DNA of 36,687 nucleotides from Curvibacter sp. (GTDB lineage: Bacteria; Pseudomonadota; Gammaproteobacteria; Burkholderiales; Burkholderiaceae_C): assembly GCA_019233055.1 (NCBI GenBank), contig JAFAMV010000229.1, forward strand, positions 1-36,687, read 5' to 3'. Every line of letters begins with the position of its first letter. The first letter of the stretch is position 1. The notes beneath the pieces were generated by a model. The model worked only from the letters and a program-made list of their open reading frames with translations. It had not been told where the DNA came from and did not search any database. Shown one piece after another: positions 34,357 through 36,687 of this stretch. A program made the position numbers and the translations under genes.

Positions 34357-34480
34357 AAAAGAGGGCCCTGACGAAGGCCGCCCCGGCAACCCGGCAGCGC
34401 CCGACCATCGGCCTCCCATCGTCTGCAACTCATTGATTCATATGGATTTCATGAAACTGCCATTTTTCTGGGCAAGGTGT

Positions 34481-34507
34481 CGGAAGCCTTGAAAATCAAG
34501 GCTTCCG
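34481..34507. repeat. Module 3 hairpin, 12-bp arms
   Basis: CGGAAGCCTTGA and its exact reverse complement are separated by AAA. It is the strongest hairpin in the region; its sequence is unrelated to the module 1 and 2 hairpins. Confidence 0.85.
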
Positions 34508-34535
34508 GGGCCTTGCCTACGGGCTATCAACAAAG

Positions 34536-34544
34536 TTATCCACA
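34536..34544 (+). promoter_or_regulatory. DnaA box TTATCCACA
   Basis: Exact R1/R4-type match; last box of module 3, 118 bp before the priA start. Confidence 0.8.
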
Positions 34545-34662
34545 GAAATTCTGGAAGACTGCGAAAGCGCCTTCAAATCAAGCACTTAGCGCCGAATCCG
34601 ACAGATCACCTGAACTGCGCCCCTTCCGGTCGTCGCCTGTCCCTGAAGCACAATGTCGGTGA

Positions 34663-36687
34663 ATGAACCATCGACTCGCCGTGGTGGTCCAGACGCCGGC
34701 CCACAGCGGGCTGTCCGGACCCCTGACCTACCTGAGCCCCCAGCCCCTGCCACCCGGCCAACTGGTGCGCGTGCCCTTGGGCCGACGCGAGACGCTGGGC
34801 GTGGTCTGGCCCTCGCCGGAGGAGCCCCAGGAGGTGCCGGGCGTGGCCGAAAAGCCGATTGCCGGCGTGCTTGACGGCCTGCCCCCCCTGGGCCCGGCCT
34901 GGCTGCAACTGGTCGGCTTCGCCGCACGGTATTACCAACGCTCGGCCGGCGAAGTGGCCCTGGCCGCGCTGCCGCCCCCGCTGCGGGAACTGGGCCCCGA
35001 GCAGTTGGCCCGCCGTCTGAAACGCGCTGCCGGTGCCGCTGCGGCCGAAGCCGCCGACACCGCCGCCTGGCCGCTGAGCCCCGAGCAGGCGGCCGCCGTC
35101 GCCGAGATGGATCGGCAGCCCGGCCCGTTTCTGTTGTTCGGCAGCACCGGCAGCGGCAAGACCGAGGTCTACCTGAACCGGGTGGAGGGGCTGCTGGCCA
35201 GCGACCCCCAGGCCCAGGCGCTGGTGATGGTGCCCGAGATCAACCTCACGCCGCAGCTCGAGGCGCGCTTCCGCGCCCGCTTCGCCTCGCGCTGGGGCGC
35301 CACGGCCGTGGTCTCCATGCACAGCGGCATGACCCCGCCCCAACGCCTGAAAAGCTGGCTGGCGGCCCACACCGGCCAGGCGCGCATCGTGCTGGGCACG
35401 CGCATGGCGGTCTTCGCCTCGCTGCCGGCGCTGCGGCTCATCGTCGTCGACGAGGAACACGACCCCAGCTACAAGCAGCAGGAAGGCGCCCGCTACTCCG
35501 CCCGGGACCTGGCGGTCTATCGCGGCCACCAGGAAGGCGCCCAGGTGATCCTGGGCTCGGCCACCCCCTCGCTCGAGAGCTGGCACCAGAGCCGGCCCGC
35601 CGACGAGGGCGGGCGCTACCTGCGCCTGCACATGCCCAGCCGGATCGGCGCCGCCGCCGATGCCGGCCTGCCCCGCGTGCGTCGGGTCGACATGAACCGC
35701 CAACCGCGCGGCACCGTCTTCTCGGCCCCCCTGGTGGCGGCCATGCGCGAGCGGGTGGCACGCGGCGAGCAGGTCATGGTGTTCCTGAACCGGCGCGGCT
35801 ACGCGCCGGTGCTGCACTGCCAGGACTGCGGCTGGAAGAGTGAATGCCCGCACTGCAGCGCGTTCCGGGTCTTCCACAAGATCGACCGCAGCCTGCGCTG
35901 CCACCACTGCGGCTTCAGCCAGCCGGTGCCGCGGGCCTGCCCCGATTGCGGCAACCTCGACATCGCGCCGCTGGGCCGGGGCACCGAACAGCTCGAAGAG
36001 CAGCTGGCCACGCTGCTGGCCGACTGCCTGCGCCCCGACGGCCGCCCGGCGCGCATCGCGCGCATCGATGCCGACAGCACCCGGGCCAAGGGATCGCTCG
36101 AAAGCCAGCTCGACCAGGTGCACGAAGGCGAGGTCGATGTGCTGGTCGGCACCCAGATGATCGCCAAGGGCCATGATTTCCGGCGCGTCACCCTGGTGGC
36201 GGCGGTCAACCCCGACGGCGCCCTGTTCTCCAGCGACTTCCGGGCCCCCGAGCGGCTGTTCGCGCTGCTCATGCAGGCCGGGGGCCGCGCCGGCCGCGAC
36301 ACCGAATTCCTGCGCGCCCAGGGCTGTGAAGCCGAGCTGTGGGTCCAGACCTTCCACCCCGAGCACCCGCTGTTCGAGGCCCTGAAACGCCATGACTACC
36401 CGGCCTTCGCCGCCCAGCAGCTGCGTGAGCGTGAACAGGCCGGCATGCCGCCGTTCTCCTTCCAGGCCCTGGTGCGGGCCGATGCCCGCAGCCAGGCGGT
36501 GGCACAGGGCTTTCTCAACGCGGCCAGCGAGGCCGCCGCCCCGCTCGACGGCGCGGACCAGGTCTTCCGCTACCCCGCCGTGCCCATGACCATCCAGCGG
36601 GTGGCCAATGTGGAGCGCGCCCAGATGCTGGTCGAATCCGCCTCACGCACCGCGCTGCAGCGTTTTCTGGCCCAGTGGCAGGTGGTG
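34663..36687 (+). CDS. priA: Primosomal protein N' (PriA helicase), 3' end outside window
   Basis: The first 675 codons are present and open to the window edge. PriA reloads the replicative helicase at stalled forks. The N-terminal DNA-binding domain (MNHRLAVVVQTP..., about residues 1-110) is followed by Walker A GSTGSGKT (from Gly160), Walker B/DEAH-type VVDEEHDPSYKQQEGARYS, and motif III GSATPSLESW. The zinc-binding domain has eight cysteines arranged as CQDC, CPHC, CHHC and CPDC. Motifs V and VI follow (GTQMIAKGHDF, QAGGRAGR). The start ATG 34663 gives the usual PriA N-terminus. Co-location with six DnaA boxes just upstream places two replication-related elements side by side. Confidence 0.96.
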   Translation, partial: MNHRLAVVVQTPAHSGLSGPLTYLSPQPLPPGQLVRVPLGRRETLGVVWPSPEEPQEVPGVAEKPIAGVLDGLPPLGPAWLQLVGFAARYYQRSAGEVALAALPPPLRELGPEQLARRLKRAAGAAAAEAADTAAWPLSPEQAAAVAEMDRQPGPFLLFGSTGSGKTEVYLNRVEGLLASDPQAQALVMVPEINLTPQLEARFRARFASRWGATAVVSMHSGMTPPQRLKSWLAAHTGQARIVLGTRMAVFASLPALRLIVVDEEHDPSYKQQEGARYSARDLAVYRGHQEGAQVILGSATPSLESWHQSRPADEGGRYLRLHMPSRIGAAADAGLPRVRRVDMNRQPRGTVFSAPLVAAMRERVARGEQVMVFLNRRGYAPVLHCQDCGWKSECPHCSAFRVFHKIDRSLRCHHCGFSQPVPRACPDCGNLDIAPLGRGTEQLEEQLATLLADCLRPDGRPARIARIDADSTRAKGSLESQLDQVHEGEVDVLVGTQMIAKGHDFRRVTLVAAVNPDGALFSSDFRAPERLFALLMQAGGRAGRDTEFLRAQGCEAELWVQTFHPEHPLFEALKRHDYPAFAAQQLREREQAGMPPFSFQALVRADARSQAVAQGFLNAASEAAAPLDGADQVFRYPAVPMTIQRVANVERAQMLVESASRTALQRFLAQWQVV

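Larger units (their letters stand above)
34348..34553 (+). repeat. DnaA-box module 3
   Basis: In order: TTATGCACA (34348-34356), TTGATTCATA (34433-34442), inverted repeat with 12-bp arms (34481-34507), TTATCCACA (34536-34544). Start-to-start spacings are 85 and 103 bp. The last box lies in the 23-bp segment 34531-34553 shared exactly with module 2, and in an 18-bp segment (34527-34544) shared exactly with module 1 (33810-33827). Confidence 0.85.
33601..34662. other. Candidate replication origin (oriC-like) or DnaA-regulatory locus between hemE and priA
   Basis: These 1062 bp have no convincing gene and are strikingly AT-richer than the rest (20 of 60 G+C at 34021-34080). Six perfect matches to TTATNCACA occur on the + strand at 33641, 33819, 33994, 34181, 34348 and 34536. 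They are organised into three tandem modules with period about 355 bp. Each contains a TTGATTCATA motif (33717, 34079, 34433) and a perfect inverted repeat. DnaA boxes in an AT-rich intergenic region are what defines bacterial origins, and hemE flanks oriC in Caulobacter and Rickettsia. The standard betaproteobacterial origin is beside dnaA, which is not in this window. A secondary DnaA-binding locus (datA/DARS-like) or an integrated replicon origin is therefore also possible. Confidence 0.65.

Noticed and set aside
34653..34874. Open frame starting ten bases before priA
   Set aside because: It overlaps the start of priA in another frame and encodes low-complexity Arg/Gly/Pro sequence; the priA frame has full family motifs.
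1..36687. tRNA or rRNA genes, insertion sequences, prophage genes, CRISPR arrays
   Set aside because: None seen on reading both strands; no transposase, integrase, Cas protein or regularly spaced short repeats other than the DnaA-box modules.

Overview
The window is high-G+C DNA with dense, often overlapping genes. Its content suggests a betaproteobacterium of the order Burkholderiales, perhaps from the Leptothrix/Rubrivivax/Comamonadaceae side. The evidence is the hemE-priA neighbourhood, a polyhydroxyalkanoate-system protein, a homodimeric pyruvate dehydrogenase-type E1, many GGDEF/EAL proteins and LysR regulators. The genus cannot be fixed from the sequence alone. No tRNA, rRNA, insertion sequence, prophage or CRISPR array was seen.

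Layout. (1) 1-3975: a DevBCA-like ABC exporter operon (ATPase end, membrane-fusion protein, outer-membrane factor, FtsX-type permease) with a candidate terminator near 4104. (2) 4392-5950: a lower-G+C island with a Maf/DUF115 flagellin-glycosylation-type protein and a small coupled ORF. (3) 6007-8408: a lipoprotein aminopeptidase, a PHA-system protein and a LysR regulator. (4) 8519-13898: a tightly overlapping signalling operon encoding a response regulator with an EAL output and a dead GGDEF, a periplasmic binding lipoprotein and a sensor histidine kinase. (5) 13899-16492: a gene-poor stretch with a CRP-like site, a Crp/Fnr regulator, a convergent creatininase-family amidohydrolase and YpeA acetyltransferase. 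(6) 16589-19519: a MASE1-CHASE-GGDEF-EAL protein. (7) 19521-22701: a stand-alone pyruvate-dehydrogenase-type E1 divergent from an Lrp regulator, resembling mdeB/mdeR. (8) 22800-26802: a membrane-anchored amino-acid-type binding protein overlapping a MASE1-PAS-GGDEF-EAL protein. (9) 26758-28882: an alcohol dehydrogenase-like oxidoreductase divergent from a LysR regulator. (10) 28879-33600: alaX, dsbD-like, yccU and hemE in one direction. (11) 33601-34662: a 1.06-kb AT-richer intergenic region. (12) 34663 to the end: priA, cut by the window edge.

The most striking element is region 11. Six perfect TTATNCACA DnaA boxes, all on the + strand, lie within 904 bp. They form three tandem modules of about 355 bp. 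Each module is ordered as a TTAT(A/G)CACA box, a TTGATTCATA motif 76-85 bp later, a perfect inverted repeat whose sequence differs in each module, and a TTATCCACA box exactly 102-103 bp after the TTGATTCATA motif. This is a strong candidate for a chromosomal replication origin, or for a DnaA-titrating or regulatory locus, between hemE and priA. hemE also flanks oriC in Caulobacter and Rickettsia.

A second theme is cyclic-di-GMP. Three large EAL proteins lie within 18.3 kb, and two of them are co-encoded with periplasmic solute-binding proteins. That suggests small-molecule sensing wired to c-di-GMP turnover.
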